A stretch of DNA of 64,000 bases from Bacteroidales bacterium (GTDB lineage Bacteria; Bacteroidota; Bacteroidia; Bacteroidales; Tenuifilaceae), in contig RPRQ01000011.1 of NCBI GenBank assembly GCA_003818205.1, forward strand, positions 27,326 through 91,325. Direction: 5' to 3'. A model generated the notes under the pieces. The model made no database searches. It was not told where the DNA came from and saw only the letters and a list, made by a program, of their open reading frames with translations. Positions 17,234-26,815 of this stretch are shown here, in pieces. Each line of letters begins with the position of its first letter. Position 1 is the first letter of the stretch. Made by a program: the position numbers and the translations under genes.

Positions 17234-19126
17234 TTACTCTAAATAGGTATATCCATACAATCCCGAGCGGTAATTTGAAAGGAATTCTTTTCCTTCCTCT
17301 AAAGTAATTGTCCCTGCTTTAACAGAGCTGGTTACCCAGGTTTCAACGGTACGAACCATCTTTTTAGAGTTGTACTGAACATAATCCAATACCTCGGCAA
17401 CGGTTTCGCCATCGATTATCTGATCGATTTTATAGCCATTCTCATCAACCGAAACGTGTACTGCATTGGTATCGCCGAATAGATTATGTAGATCGCCCAA
17501 TATCTCCTGATATGCTCCAACAAGGAACACGCCCATATAGTATGGTTCTTTCCCCTTTAATGTATGAACAGGGAGGTTGTTCGTAGAATTTTTGGTGGTG
17601 ATAAAATTATCGATCTTCCCATCGGAATCGCATGTAATATCCTGGATTGTAGCAAAACGAGTTGGCTGCTCGTCGAGCCTATGGATTGGCATAATCGGGA
17701 ATACCTGATCGATAGCCCAGGAATCGGGTAACGACTGAAATAGCGAGAAGTTACAGAAATACTTATCCGACAGCATTTTTGAAAGCTGACGCAAATCGTC
17801 AGGAACATGCTTTGTTTGGGTAGCCATCATATAAACTTCACGAGCAATTGACCAGAAAAGACGTTCAATCTGCGCTCTAGTCTTGAGGTCTATCAATCCA
17901 AGGCTAAACCTATCCAAAGCCTCTTCGCGTATCTGCTGAGCATCGTGCCAGGTTTCGAGTAATCGGGGTTGGTTGATATTATCCCAAAGCTCGTATAGCT
18001 CCTTGACCAGCTCATGATCCTGTTCATTAACGGTTTCTTCATTATCCCATTCGGGTAACGATGAGGTTTCGAGCACCTCAAAGATGAGCATCGAATGATG
18101 GGCCGTTAACGATCGACCCGATTCGGTGATAACATTAGGATGTGGAATACCATTCTTATTGCTGGCATCAACGAATGTGCTGATGGAGTCGTTCACATAC
18201 TCCTGAATGGAGTAGTTGATACTGCTCTCGCTGTTTGATGACTTGGTTCCATCATAATCAACTCCTAGCCCACCTCCTATATCAACGAACTCAACCTTAA
18301 AGCCCATTTTCCAAAGCTGAACATAGAAATGCGATGCCTCGCGGAGAGCAACTTTAATGCGCCGAATTTTGGTTACCTGACTCCCGATATGAAAATGAAT
18401 CAAGCGCAAGCTTTCGTGCATTTTATTCTTATCGATATAATCAAGGGCTTCGAGCAACTCGCTAGAGGTTAACCCGAATTTACTCACATCGCCCCCTGAA
18501 TCCTCCCATTTCCCGCTGCCCGAGCTGGCAAGCTTAATACGAATACCTATATTAGGAACAATTTTTAATCGTTTTGATATTTTATATATAAGCTTCAGCT
18601 CATTCAGCTTCTCCACAACAAGGAAGATTCGTTTACCCATCTTTTGTGCGAGAAGAGCCAGTTCAATATAATCCTCATCCTTATACCCATTGCAAATAAT
18701 CAACGATTCTGGATCGGTGTTAATGGCAATTACGGCGTGAAGTTCAGGTTTTGAACCCGCCTCCAAACCAATATTAAACTTTTTACCATGGCTAACAATC
18801 TCCTCAACCACAGGGCGCATCTGATTTACCTTAATCGGGTAAATAATAAAGTTTTGAGCCTTATACTCATACTCTTCTGCTGCTGACTTGAAGCAGTTAG
18901 ATACTGTTATAATTCGATCATCAAGAATATCGGGAAAACGGATCAGCATTGGCGCCGATACATCGGAGAGCATCAGCTCATCGAGCAGCTCCTTTAAATC
19001 TACAGCATAACCATTCTTCTGCGGCGAAACGGTAACATTCCCTTTATCATTTATAGAAAAATAATCAACACCCCAACCATTTATATTATATAGCTCAGCG
19101 GAGTCATCTATTTTCCATTTTCTCAT
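17234..19126 (-). CDS. speA: Biosynthetic arginine decarboxylase
   Basis: 630 residues, normal for the SpeA fold-III decarboxylases. The PLP lysine lies in IIYPIKVNQ. The barrel motifs HFHIGSQ and DIGGGLGVDYDG, then ESGRSLTAHH, are present, and the helical insert and C-terminal domain typical of SpeA follow. It converts arginine to agmatine for polyamine synthesis, with PLP and Mg. Single gene; no agmatine deiminase or ureohydrolase is nearby. Confidence 0.95.
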   Translation of the reverse strand: MRKWKIDDSAELYNINGWGVDYFSINDKGNVTVSPQKNGYAVDLKELLDELMLSDVSAPMLIRFPDILDDRIITVSNCFKSAAEEYEYKAQNFIIYPIKVNQMRPVVEEIVSHGKKFNIGLEAGSKPELHAVIAINTDPESLIICNGYKDEDYIELALLAQKMGKRIFLVVEKLNELKLIYKISKRLKIVPNIGIRIKLASSGSGKWEDSGGDVSKFGLTSSELLEALDYIDKNKMHESLRLIHFHIGSQVTKIRRIKVALREASHFYVQLWKMGFKVEFVDIGGGLGVDYDGTKSSNSESSINYSIQEYVNDSISTFVDASNKNGIPHPNVITESGRSLTAHHSMLIFEVLETSSLPEWDNEETVNEQDHELVKELYELWDNINQPRLLETWHDAQQIREEALDRFSLGLIDLKTRAQIERLFWSIAREVYMMATQTKHVPDDLRQLSKMLSDKYFCNFSLFQSLPDSWAIDQVFPIMPIHRLDEQPTRFATIQDITCDSDGKIDNFITTKNSTNNLPVHTLKGKEPYYMGVFLVGAYQEILGDLHNLFGDTNAVHVSVDENGYKIDQIIDGETVAEVLDYVQYNSKKMVRTVETWVTSSVKAGTITLEEGKEFLSNYRSGLYGYTYLE

Positions 19127-19228
19127 CGTAGTAATTATGTTAGGGTTAGCAAATTATCTTTTCTGAAAAATTATGCGAATATATCTATTGTTGTTAAATA
19201 AATTGCGATTTCTGAGCTAAATGCAAAA

Positions 19229-20029
19229 CTATTTTGTTTTACTTAAACCCCACAAATCTAAATTGATACTCGATTCAACCTTTTCTTCAATGCTATTGGG
19301 CAAATACTTATAGAAGTCAAGGTTCGAATAATGCTCAACGCTATCGATGGATACTGCAAAATTTACGATTGGATCGCTTACCTTTTTATTTGGGAAAATA
19401 AAACCGATCCCTTCATAGGTTGAGCCAAAATAGATTACAATCGTTTTGTAGTAATAGCCTGGTACGGTAACGCTATCGGGGCCAATTCTCTTGATATTAT
19501 TCTTGAACACAGGACCAACATAAACCTTTACTGAATCAAACTTCACCGCCCAATCGCGAACCTTTTCCTCCAACTTCTTCCAAGCACCACGATTAAACGA
19601 AGGCTCCTGTGGGCTGATATTGCTAAAATAAAAAGTTTCTTTCATGGCTTCGGGCGACCAGCTCATATCCGCTGCAGGCAGCATATGACCCTTATCGTAG
19701 CCCGATTTAAGGTAATCGATATCATCAGCGGTTTTCGAAGTCACCAACGGATCGGGGATAAAGTTATTTGAGCGATGCTCACTCCCTCCCACATACTCAT
19801 TGCGCAGGGTATAGCAAACCCATGCGGGTTGCTCATGCTCCTCGCTGTAGGCAAGGGTGAAGTATTTGTGCTTTACAATTTGATATTTTTCTTGGTTTGA
19901 TTGTATAACCTGCGTATTGACTGCTTTAGCCTTACTTCTTGAAGGTATAGGTTTACAGGTTACATAAAAATAGACGATAAAACCAATGAGTATCGTTATA
20001 GTGAATATAGAGATGAATTTTTTAGTCAT
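19229..20029 (-). CDS. DNA/RNA non-specific endonuclease, exported
   Basis: 266 residues. The N-terminus is a signal anchor (FISIFTITILIGFIVYFYVTC), possibly with Cys25 as lipobox Cys. The catalytic block reads YDKGHMLPAADMSW, the NUC-family DRGH motif with Lys for Arg. A later NISPQEPSFNRGAW supplies the metal-binding Asn. Members are Mg-dependent nucleases that degrade DNA and RNA in the periplasm or outside. The family-2 repeat element lies just upstream, so its promoter must sit within or beside that element. Confidence 0.9.
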   Translation of the reverse strand: MTKKFISIFTITILIGFIVYFYVTCKPIPSRSKAKAVNTQVIQSNQEKYQIVKHKYFTLAYSEEHEQPAWVCYTLRNEYVGGSEHRSNNFIPDPLVTSKTADDIDYLKSGYDKGHMLPAADMSWSPEAMKETFYFSNISPQEPSFNRGAWKKLEEKVRDWAVKFDSVKVYVGPVFKNNIKRIGPDSVTVPGYYYKTIVIYFGSTYEGIGFIFPNKKVSDPIVNFAVSIDSVEHYSNLDFYKYLPNSIEEKVESSINLDLWGLSKTK

Positions 20030-20075
20030 GTTATTCGTATTCTTAAGTTTTACTTTTGAGCGCTGATCTATGATT

Positions 20076-20487
20076 AACGTGAGTTCGATTTAAGAAATGA
20101 TAGTAATACTCTAAATTGTAATTTGTTACAAGTTTATCATATGGTATTGGAATGATGCCTGCCTGCCGCCTGCCTGCCGGTAGGCAGGGTAGGCAGGGAA
20201 TACTGGAACTGGAGCGTAGCGGAACTCGACGAAGTCAATAATGGGGTTTCTTCTAACTTTTTTCTTCCCTGTCTGCCGACTTTGCTCCGCTGAAGCTATG
20301 CGAAAGCGATGCAGTCAGGCAATATTGGCTCCGCCGAACTTCGTTTCCATTTTTCCATTATTGGCTACGCCGAACTAGCTTCGCTGAGCTCACTACGTTC
20401 GGTTCGCAAACTCGGTTCCATTTCTCCCCTCAAAGTAAAATAATGATAACATAGCACTTAAATTGTTTCTTACATCGAACTGACGTT
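20076..20487. mobile_element. Family 2 element, copy 1, composite
   Basis: Ends are AACGTGAGTTCGATTTAAG (left) and AACGTCAGTTCGATGTAAG read inward from the right, forming inverted repeats. The 412-bp body contains a GCCTGCC/GGCAGGC palindromic insert (20158-20198) and modules with GCGTAGC-type and GTTCGGTTCGCAAAC palindromes. The same body occurs in reverse at 43156-43497, including the terminal blocks. No 5-bp target duplication is evident (TGATT against ATATT). The right end supplies the last two bases of the alaX stop codon. Confidence 0.8.
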
Positions 20488-20923
20488 ATATTAGTTTAAA
20501 TCGCAACCTCACAACACCTTCGTTAAAATCCGAAGAAAGAATTGAAATATCACCTATTTCAGCAGTATTCGCAACGTGAGGGCCAATGCAAGCACAGGCA
20601 TCGTAATCTCCAACCCGAATAACCCTTATCTCATCGGGAGCATCGGCAGGTAGTTTGGTTAAATCAAGAAAATCAGCGGCTTGAGATTTATCCACAAACC
20701 CCTCGGTAACATTTAGATTTGAGCGAATAATGGCATTAACCTTGTCCTCAACTGCTTTAACCTCTAAAGGGGTTAGCGCTCGTCCAATACGGTAATCGCA
20801 TTTCGATTTTTTACGTTCGATATGGCTATTGAAAGAACGACCACAACCGAACATCCTCACCATTGTTTGATTGAGGATATGCTCTGTGGTATGCATCCGA
20901 GGGTCGTACTGCTTTTCGCTCAT
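20486..20923 (-). CDS. AlaX-like trans-editing domain protein
   Basis: 145 residues, a stand-alone ThrRS/AlaRS second additional domain. Zinc ligands are visible as HxxxH (His11, His15 in HTTEHIL) and CxxxH (CIGPH) near residue 112. Such proteins hydrolyse mischarged tRNA, most often Ser-tRNA-Ala. It ends ...RFKLI, and the TAA stop is completed by the first bases of the neighbouring repeat element. The C-terminus looks natural for the family, so the insertion seems to have spared it. Alternative: a related amino-acid hydrolase with the same fold. Confidence 0.85.
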   Translation of the reverse strand: MSEKQYDPRMHTTEHILNQTMVRMFGCGRSFNSHIERKKSKCDYRIGRALTPLEVKAVEDKVNAIIRSNLNVTEGFVDKSQAADFLDLTKLPADAPDEIRVIRVGDYDACACIGPHVANTAEIGDISILSSDFNEGVVRLRFKLI

Positions 20924-21479
20924 AACTTTTATTTACAAAGTTATTCTTAATAACCCTACATCAAAAAAGTTTAATCAGGTATATATGAACACATAGTCAA
21001 CAACTACACCTGATAAGAATTAGCATTCAATGTCGTTTACTTAAGGTTGATAAAACGCTGACAGGTTCTTCGAACTCTGTCAGGTTAACCAACTTGATTG
21101 ACCTTTCAGAATCGGAAGACCTGAAAGTTTCAATTGCAAAATCCTTAAATAAACGAAATTGATTAGCATTATTGTAACTATTCAGCAGTAATCGAATTGA
21201 ACAAAAACCACTGAGACACAGTCCGTCTCGATGTATCGGGAGAGAGCACGGAGAACCACAACTTGTCCCGATTTATCGGGAGAGACAATTATAAAAAAAC
21301 GACCGAGTATCAAAATGCAAAAGAATCACTAACACGAAAAACATAAATATTTTCTCTGTGAAACTCTGTGCCCTCCCTGCCTACCGGCAGGCAGGCGTTT
21401 CTCCGTGGTGAATAGTTACGCATTATTAAATTTATAGTTTATTTGAGACATTATTACCCGTATCTCATATCTATTTTCA
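20924..21479. other. Intergenic region with several palindromic repeats
   Basis: No gene is seen. It holds a hairpin (CTGACAG 21058-21064 with CTGTCAG 21077-21083), a second one on CTTTCAG/CTGAAAG (about 21104-21129), CCCGAT-tt-ATCGGG near 21270, and a GCCTGCC-type palindrome (21375-21397). The latter is embedded in the phrase 'ctctgtg...ctccgtggtg', which recurs in degraded form near 37280 and 47450. These are typical scattered intergenic repeats, not coding. Confidence 0.6.
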
Positions 21480-21487
21480 TACATTTG
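21480..21487 (+). promoter_or_regulatory. -7 box upstream of EamA transporter
   Basis: TACATTTG matches TAnnTTTG exactly and is followed by C. It lies 20 nt before the ATG. No clear -33 TTG is at the ideal spacing. Confidence 0.5.
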
Positions 21488-21507
21488 CATTTCTTTTCAA
21501 AGAAGCG

Positions 21508-22419
21508 ATGTTCAGTTTATCAAAAAAACGTTGGCAATGGGCAGCTATGCTGCTGTTAGCATTTATATGGGGTGGTTCTTTTATACTAATGAAAAAAGGG
21601 CTGATCTCCTTCACCCATGTTCAGGTTGCTTCCATTCGAATCTTTTTCAGCTTTATTATCCTAATCCCTTTTGCATTAAATAGCTTAAAAAAGTTAACAT
21701 CATACAACTACAAATACTTAGCGATTTCAGGTATCATTGGCAATCTTCTTCCGGCATACCTCTTCACTTTTGCCCAAACCAACATATCAAGTTCAATTGC
21801 GGGAATTCTGAATAGCCTATCTCCATTTTTCACCCTTATTGTTGGTATAATCGTTTTCAAGAATAGGCCCGGAATTCTTCAGTATATTGGTATTTTCATT
21901 GGTCTTATCGGAGCAGTACTGCTTATCTCCAACGGAAATTTCAGCTCGTTCAGGGATATTAATATTTATGCTTTGCTCATTGTTTTTGCAACACTACTAT
22001 ACGGCACCAACAGTAACATAATTAGCCATCACCTTGTGGGGTTAAGCGGAATCGAAATAACCTCATTGGCATTCATGTTCATTGGTCCCTTTGCTGGGAT
22101 AGTCCTTTTCACTACCGATTTAAGCCCTGCCCTCAATTCACCCCACTTTGTAAGCAGTCTGCTTGCCATAATTGCCCTTTCGGTGTTCGGTTCAGTGCTG
22201 TCATTATTTGTTTATAATACCCTAATTCATCATACTGGAGCTCTATTCGCTACATCAGTTACCTATATTATGCCCATATTCGCCTTGATGTGGGGAGTTC
22301 TTGACGGGGAAACGCTAGGAGCACTTCAAATTATCAGCATGCTGGTTATCCTTTTCGGGGTTTATCTGGTTAATAGCAAACTGATTAACTCAAAAATTAT
22401 TAAAAGAAGTTCGAACTAA
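21508..22419 (+). CDS. EamA/DMT-family permease
   Basis: 303 residues with ten predicted membrane helices arranged as two EamA repeats, the first starting WGGSFILMKKGL. Family members (RhaT, YdcZ and others) export amino acids or other small metabolites, driven by proton motive force. The substrate cannot be told from sequence. Single gene with its own -7 box; an unrelated PPK2 gene follows with its own promoter. Confidence 0.9.
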   Translation: MFSLSKKRWQWAAMLLLAFIWGGSFILMKKGLISFTHVQVASIRIFFSFIILIPFALNSLKKLTSYNYKYLAISGIIGNLLPAYLFTFAQTNISSSIAGILNSLSPFFTLIVGIIVFKNRPGILQYIGIFIGLIGAVLLISNGNFSSFRDINIYALLIVFATLLYGTNSNIISHHLVGLSGIEITSLAFMFIGPFAGIVLFTTDLSPALNSPHFVSSLLAIIALSVFGSVLSLFVYNTLIHHTGALFATSVTYIMPIFALMWGVLDGETLGALQIISMLVILFGVYLVNSKLINSKIIKRSSN

Positions 22420-22495
22420 GCATCCGATTCTCTTATCACTATCCCCTCCTAACCTGCTAAACATCTATTCAAATCAAAAAATTGATCGATAAAGA

Positions 22496-22525
22496 TTTGA
22501 CATTAATCCCTTTTTCATATATTTA
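22496..22525 (+). promoter_or_regulatory. Promoter of the PPK2 gene
   Basis: TTTG at 22496-22499 and TATATTTA at 22518-22525, separated by 18 nt, match the Bacteroidota housekeeping (sigma-ABfr) consensus with one mismatch. Confidence 0.6.
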
Positions 22526-22560
22526 CTAGGAGTTATTTATTCCTCTCAGGATTGTAATAA

Positions 22561-23469
22561 ATGCGTTTTTCAACCCAAAACCTTTTAACCATGTCAAAAC
22601 ACGAAAAGGATAAAAAGCATCATGACAAGGAACATGATGATAGTAACAAACAAAAAGAGCAGGGGCACTACGAAGTGGTTGAGTCGAAGAAGGAGAAACT
22701 CGATAAACATTTTTATGAGAATGAGATAGAAAAACTCGATGTTGAATTAATCAAATTTCAGGAGTGGATTAAGTTCAAAAAGCTAAAGGTTGTGCTAATC
22801 TTCGAGGGGCGTGATGCAGCGGGCAAAGGCGGTGTTATTAAAACCATTACCGAGTGTTTAAATCCACGCTATTGCAGGGTTGTTGCGCTAGGTGTACCCA
22901 CCGAGAAGGAGAAAACTCAATGGTACTTCCAACGGTATGTTCCACATCTTCCGGCAGCAGGTGAAATGGTTATTTTCGACAGGAGCTGGTATAATCGTGC
23001 AGGGGTCGAAAAGGTCATGGGGTTTTGTACAGATGAGGAGTATCTCGAATTTTTACGCTCTTGTCCTGAGTTTGAGCGTATGCTGATTCGTTCAAATATT
23101 ATACTGATAAAATACTGGTTCTCGGTAAGCGACAAGGAGCAAGAAAAACGATTTCATGACAGAATTGAAGACCCAACAAAGCACTGGAAGCTCAGCCCAA
23201 TGGACGTTGAATCGCGGAATCGATGGGTTGAATACTCCAAGGCAAAAGATGAAATGTTTGCCCATTGCGATATTAAGCAAGCCCCTTGGTGGGTGGTTCA
23301 TGCCGATGATAAAAAACGGGCAAGGTTAAACTGTATAAGCCATCTTCTCAGCCTCATCCCATATGAAGATTTAACACCCGAACCAATCAAGTTACCCCCA
23401 CGTAAAGAGGATCACTCTTACGTTAGACCTCCCATAACCGATCAGAACTTTGTACCAGATATTTACTAA
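22561..23469 (+). CDS. Polyphosphate kinase 2 family protein
   Basis: 302 residues; a second Met (MSKHEKDK, 22591) is an equally good start. A Lys/His/Asp/Glu-rich N-terminal tail precedes the catalytic domain. The Walker A is FEGRDAAGKGG, the Walker B region is VIFDRSWYNRAG, and the lid contains VEKVMGFC. PPK2 enzymes transfer phosphate from polyphosphate to nucleotides (GDP, ADP or AMP); the class is not certain. The stop codon overlaps the 5-bp duplication flanking a family-2 element, and before insertion this gene and the convergent wzc had overlapping stops. Confidence 0.93.
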   Translation: MRFSTQNLLTMSKHEKDKKHHDKEHDDSNKQKEQGHYEVVESKKEKLDKHFYENEIEKLDVELIKFQEWIKFKKLKVVLIFEGRDAAGKGGVIKTITECLNPRYCRVVALGVPTEKEKTQWYFQRYVPHLPAAGEMVIFDRSWYNRAGVEKVMGFCTDEEYLEFLRSCPEFERMLIRSNIILIKYWFSVSDKEQEKRFHDRIEDPTKHWKLSPMDVESRNRWVEYSKAKDEMFAHCDIKQAPWWVVHADDKKRARLNCISHLLSLIPYEDLTPEPIKLPPRKEDHSYVRPPITDQNFVPDIY

Positions 23470-23683
23470 TTTAACGTGAGTTCGATCTAAGAATGCTTGT
23501 TATATCATTATTTATTAGTGCTTTAATACATACATCATGTTTTTGGAAGACTGGAACCGAGCTTGCGAACCGATCCGGCAGCTGCCGGATCGGTTCGCAA
23601 GCTCGGTTCCATTTCTCCCAATAAAGTAAAACGCTGATAATATAGCATTAAAATTGTTTCTTACATCGAACTGACGTTAATTT
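23468..23683. mobile_element. Family 2 element, copy 2, with 5-bp target duplication
   Basis: The element is 23473-23678, flanked by AATTT on both sides (23468-23472 and 23679-23683). Ends are AACGTGAGTTCGATCTAAG and, inward from the right, AACGTCAGTTCGATGTAAG. The centre is a perfect 60-bp palindrome (arms 23552-23581 and 23582-23611). It is 206 bp and non-coding. It sits between the convergent PPK2 and wzc genes and leaves both proteins unchanged. Confidence 0.85.
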
Positions 23684-26028
23684 ACGGCAACTCGATGCAA
23701 AAATCGATTCCCCGATTTCTTTTTCTTTTCAGAATTCCCATAATGGTAACCATACCCATAGTTATAGCCATAGTAGCCATACCCAAAGTATTTTGAGCTT
23801 AAATCGTTGGCCGCAATAGCTATCTTCTTAAACTCTTTTTGTGATATGGAGTCAAGAATTTTCTCTACACTTTTTATCCTACTATGATTAAATCTGACGA
23901 TAAATAGAAGTAAATCTGCATGCTGAGCAATAATGAAGCTATCGGCAACTATGCCGATTGGAGGAGAATCAACAATAATGATTGCATATCGTTTCTTTAA
24001 TTCCCCGAGAAGTTCAATCATCCTCGGCGAATCAATAAGTTCAGTTGCATTTGGTGGCACCAAACCCGATGAAATAAACCACAAATTCTCAACCTCCGAG
24101 CGATGAATTAACTCCTCAAGACCACTATTATTGCTTAAATAAGAGCTTAAGCCCGCTGTGTTTTTTTGTAAAAAGTGCTCTTTCTCAGGTTTCCTTAAAT
24201 CGCAGTTGATAAGAATTGTTTTATGCCCTGCTAATGCAAAACTTGCTGCTACGTTTCTTGATACAAAGCTCTTCCCCTCTTTGGCAAAAGTAGATGTCAC
24301 TAAAATTACCTTAGATTCTCCTCCTCCAACTATGAATTTGATGTTCGTCCTCAATAACCGGTATGAGTCGGTAAAAACAGAGATATGTTCTTGGTTAACA
24401 ACAAACGGTCCTGTTAAATCCGAATGAATAAGCTCGCCAACTATTGGGTAACCAAGCCCATCGAGCTGGCTCGAATCCTCGAATTTATCAATCAGCTGCG
24501 AACGTAAATAAATAATCAGAAAAGGCAATGCCATGCTTAAGAGAATAGCCATTAAATAATTTAATCGCTTATTGGGCGAAACAATAACCGCCCGATTCAC
24601 AGAGGCATCATCTAACACCTCATTCTCAGGAAAGTTTGAAGCCGATGCAATTTGTAGCTCAGATCGCTTTTTTAATAGAAATGTATAGATTTCATCGTTT
24701 AGCTTAAAATTGCGTTGAAACGATAGCAACTCTTTCTCTTTCTCAGGGATTTTTGAAACCTCCATCTGGTATTTAAGTATCCTATCATCAAGGTTCTTAA
24801 TGGATATTTTAGTAGAATATATTAAGCCGTTTATGGTTTCGAGGATTGCTTTCTTTCGCTCCTCAATTCGGTAGTCAATGGCCCCTAGCATAGGGTTATC
24901 CTTTTTAGAGTTAACCGTTATCTCAGCCTTTTCAGAATAGAATTGGATAAGATCTAGTACCAATTTATTTAAAACGCCATCGTTAATCCCCATTGATGAT
25001 GGCACTACAAGTTTATTCAGCTCTAAATTCTGTGTTATCGAGCTCTTTAAGTAGTCATAATAGTTTAGGAAAATAACAGCCTGCGCTTTATCCCTCTCTA
25101 CGTCATCAAGCAGTTCATAAGCCTTCTCGGTTTGATAATCAAGATTGGTAGCTCCTTTAATACGACGAAACGCCTCAAGTTTCTCCTCGGAATAACGCAA
25201 AGAATCAGTAACATCTCCAAGCTGGTTTTCAATAAATCGGATTGTATTTAGCGCAATTAAATTTTTACGTTTCACGCCTCTGTTTAGGAATGATAGAGAG
25301 AGTGCATCTAAGAAATCAGCAGCTCGCTGGGGCGATTGATCGTTAAATCGAATGGTAATGGTTGAAGAGTATTTTTCGTCAACAAGTTGAATCTTATTGA
25401 AACATGATATCAAAACCTCCTTTTGATTTAGTGCAAATAGATATTTTTTACCGATTTTTTGATTTGAATTTGGGAGGATTTGAAATCGAAACGAGGTTGA
25501 TTCGAAATAGGCTCCATGCTCAACAGTGTCAACTACCTGTAATTCAGATTCATGATCAGTATAGCTGATAACCACCTTCGTTTCGTCTAACGAAAAAAGG
25601 GAAACTACAACTTTCTTGTTCTGAAAATGGGTTGAGTCAACTATAACCCGAAAGGGAGGAGGGTAAATTAATCTGGTATGAAACCCTTCCTTATACCACC
25701 AGTTAGCCTCTAAAGGAAGATTCTGTAATGCCTCTGAGGTTAAAGAGTAACTTCCTAAAACCTGCATCTCATTTCTAACCTTAAACGAGTTGGGTGAAAA
25801 GGATTGGCTAATCATCATCTGAGGATCCATAAATGTAGAACCCTCATCGTTAATCAATATTTTTGCTTCAACTTTATAAATAGGTGTAGTAAATGAATTC
25901 CATAGAATTGCAGCAGCAATAAAAACAATAAATGAGATAAGAAACCAGTGCCAATTTCTAAAAATGATAGCTAAAACTCTTTTAAAATCAATAGCACTCT
26001 CATCAACTTCAATTATATCGTTTTTCAT
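23677..26028 (-). CDS. Wzc-like polysaccharide co-polymerase with tyrosine kinase domain
   Basis: 783 residues. An N-terminal Wzz domain is bounded by two membrane helices (HWFLISFIVFIAAAILW near residue 35 and LMAILLSMALPFLIIYL near 510), with a long periplasmic coiled coil between. The C-terminal BY-kinase has Walker A FAKEGKSFVSRN, Walker A' INCDLRKPE and Walker B IIIVDSPP. The tail is a tyrosine cluster (YFGYGYYGYNYGYGYHYG), the expected autophosphorylation site. It controls chain length and export of capsule or exopolysaccharide with Wza, encoded 7 nt upstream. The TAA stop is partly supplied by the adjacent mobile element. Confidence 0.94.
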   Translation of the reverse strand: MKNDIIEVDESAIDFKRVLAIIFRNWHWFLISFIVFIAAAILWNSFTTPIYKVEAKILINDEGSTFMDPQMMISQSFSPNSFKVRNEMQVLGSYSLTSEALQNLPLEANWWYKEGFHTRLIYPPPFRVIVDSTHFQNKKVVVSLFSLDETKVVISYTDHESELQVVDTVEHGAYFESTSFRFQILPNSNQKIGKKYLFALNQKEVLISCFNKIQLVDEKYSSTITIRFNDQSPQRAADFLDALSLSFLNRGVKRKNLIALNTIRFIENQLGDVTDSLRYSEEKLEAFRRIKGATNLDYQTEKAYELLDDVERDKAQAVIFLNYYDYLKSSITQNLELNKLVVPSSMGINDGVLNKLVLDLIQFYSEKAEITVNSKKDNPMLGAIDYRIEERKKAILETINGLIYSTKISIKNLDDRILKYQMEVSKIPEKEKELLSFQRNFKLNDEIYTFLLKKRSELQIASASNFPENEVLDDASVNRAVIVSPNKRLNYLMAILLSMALPFLIIYLRSQLIDKFEDSSQLDGLGYPIVGELIHSDLTGPFVVNQEHISVFTDSYRLLRTNIKFIVGGGESKVILVTSTFAKEGKSFVSRNVAASFALAGHKTILINCDLRKPEKEHFLQKNTAGLSSYLSNNSGLEELIHRSEVENLWFISSGLVPPNATELIDSPRMIELLGELKKRYAIIIVDSPPIGIVADSFIIAQHADLLLFIVRFNHSRIKSVEKILDSISQKEFKKIAIAANDLSSKYFGYGYYGYNYGYGYHYGNSEKKKKSGNRFLHRVAVN

Positions 26029-26035
26029 ATACTTT

Positions 26036-26800
26036 TTACTTCAAAAAGATATTCAACGCAAGTAAAGCCAACGAAAGGGTTGAAATTAAAAGATAAGGTG
26101 ACGAGCCAATGCTTGTTTTTGCCTTAACTGGTTCAATGTAAACAATATCGTTAGGCATAAGGTAGAAGAACTCCGACTCCAATATGCTTTGTTTAGTCAT
26201 ATCAAGCACTTGAACCTTAGAGCCATTATCGGTTTGACGCACAAGAATTACCCTTCGTAAATTGCTGAAATCTCTGGCACCCCCCGCACGACCTAGGGCT
26301 TGAAAAAGATTAACCTCCTCCTTCTCAACGGTATATGTCCCTGGGCTATTAACCTCTCCCAAAACGGAAACCTGAAAATTGACGAGTTTAACAACAACCG
26401 TACACTCCTTAAAATATTCATTAAGTGCCTTTTGAATCAACACTTTCGATTGTTCAATGGTCAAACCCTCAACTTGCAGCTTATCAATAAAGGATACATG
26501 TATAAAACCACCCTCATCAATGGTGTAGCTGTTGAGGAACAAATAGGTTGGATTCATAAGGTTTGGCAAATCGCTTTGAAAGAACTTAGAAGTTTTTTCA
26601 TCAACGCTATAAACCTTGATGTACAGGTTATCGCCTTTATGAAGTTTATACGATGACTTGCCTGCGTTAGTAAACGTGGCTGTTTGCTCAGAAAGACCCT
26701 GTAGCATCAAAATATTTTTGCGTGAAGCGCATCCCGTTAATAATGCTGGCAACATCATCACGAATACCATTTTTAGAATAGTAGTAGCTAGTTTTTTCAT
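26036..26800 (-). CDS. Wza-type polysaccharide export lipoprotein
   Basis: 254 residues. Lipoprotein signal with lipobox LLTGC (Cys24), then the Poly_export domain (YKLHKGDNLYIKVYS) and an SLBB domain (FQVSVLGEVNSPGTYTVEKEEVNLFQALGRAGG). A C-terminal hydrophobic segment (YLLISTLSLALLALNIFL) resembles the Bacteroidota form, which has an anchoring helix. It forms the outer-membrane export channel with the Wzc protein downstream. The operon is SPOR protein, wza, wzc with gaps of 15 and 7 nt. Confidence 0.92.
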   Translation of the reverse strand: MKKLATTILKMVFVMMLPALLTGCASRKNILMLQGLSEQTATFTNAGKSSYKLHKGDNLYIKVYSVDEKTSKFFQSDLPNLMNPTYLFLNSYTIDEGGFIHVSFIDKLQVEGLTIEQSKVLIQKALNEYFKECTVVVKLVNFQVSVLGEVNSPGTYTVEKEEVNLFQALGRAGGARDFSNLRRVILVRQTDNGSKVQVLDMTKQSILESEFFYLMPNDIVYIEPVKAKTSIGSSPYLLISTLSLALLALNIFLK

Positions 26801-26815
26801 TGTAATGTTGTTTAT

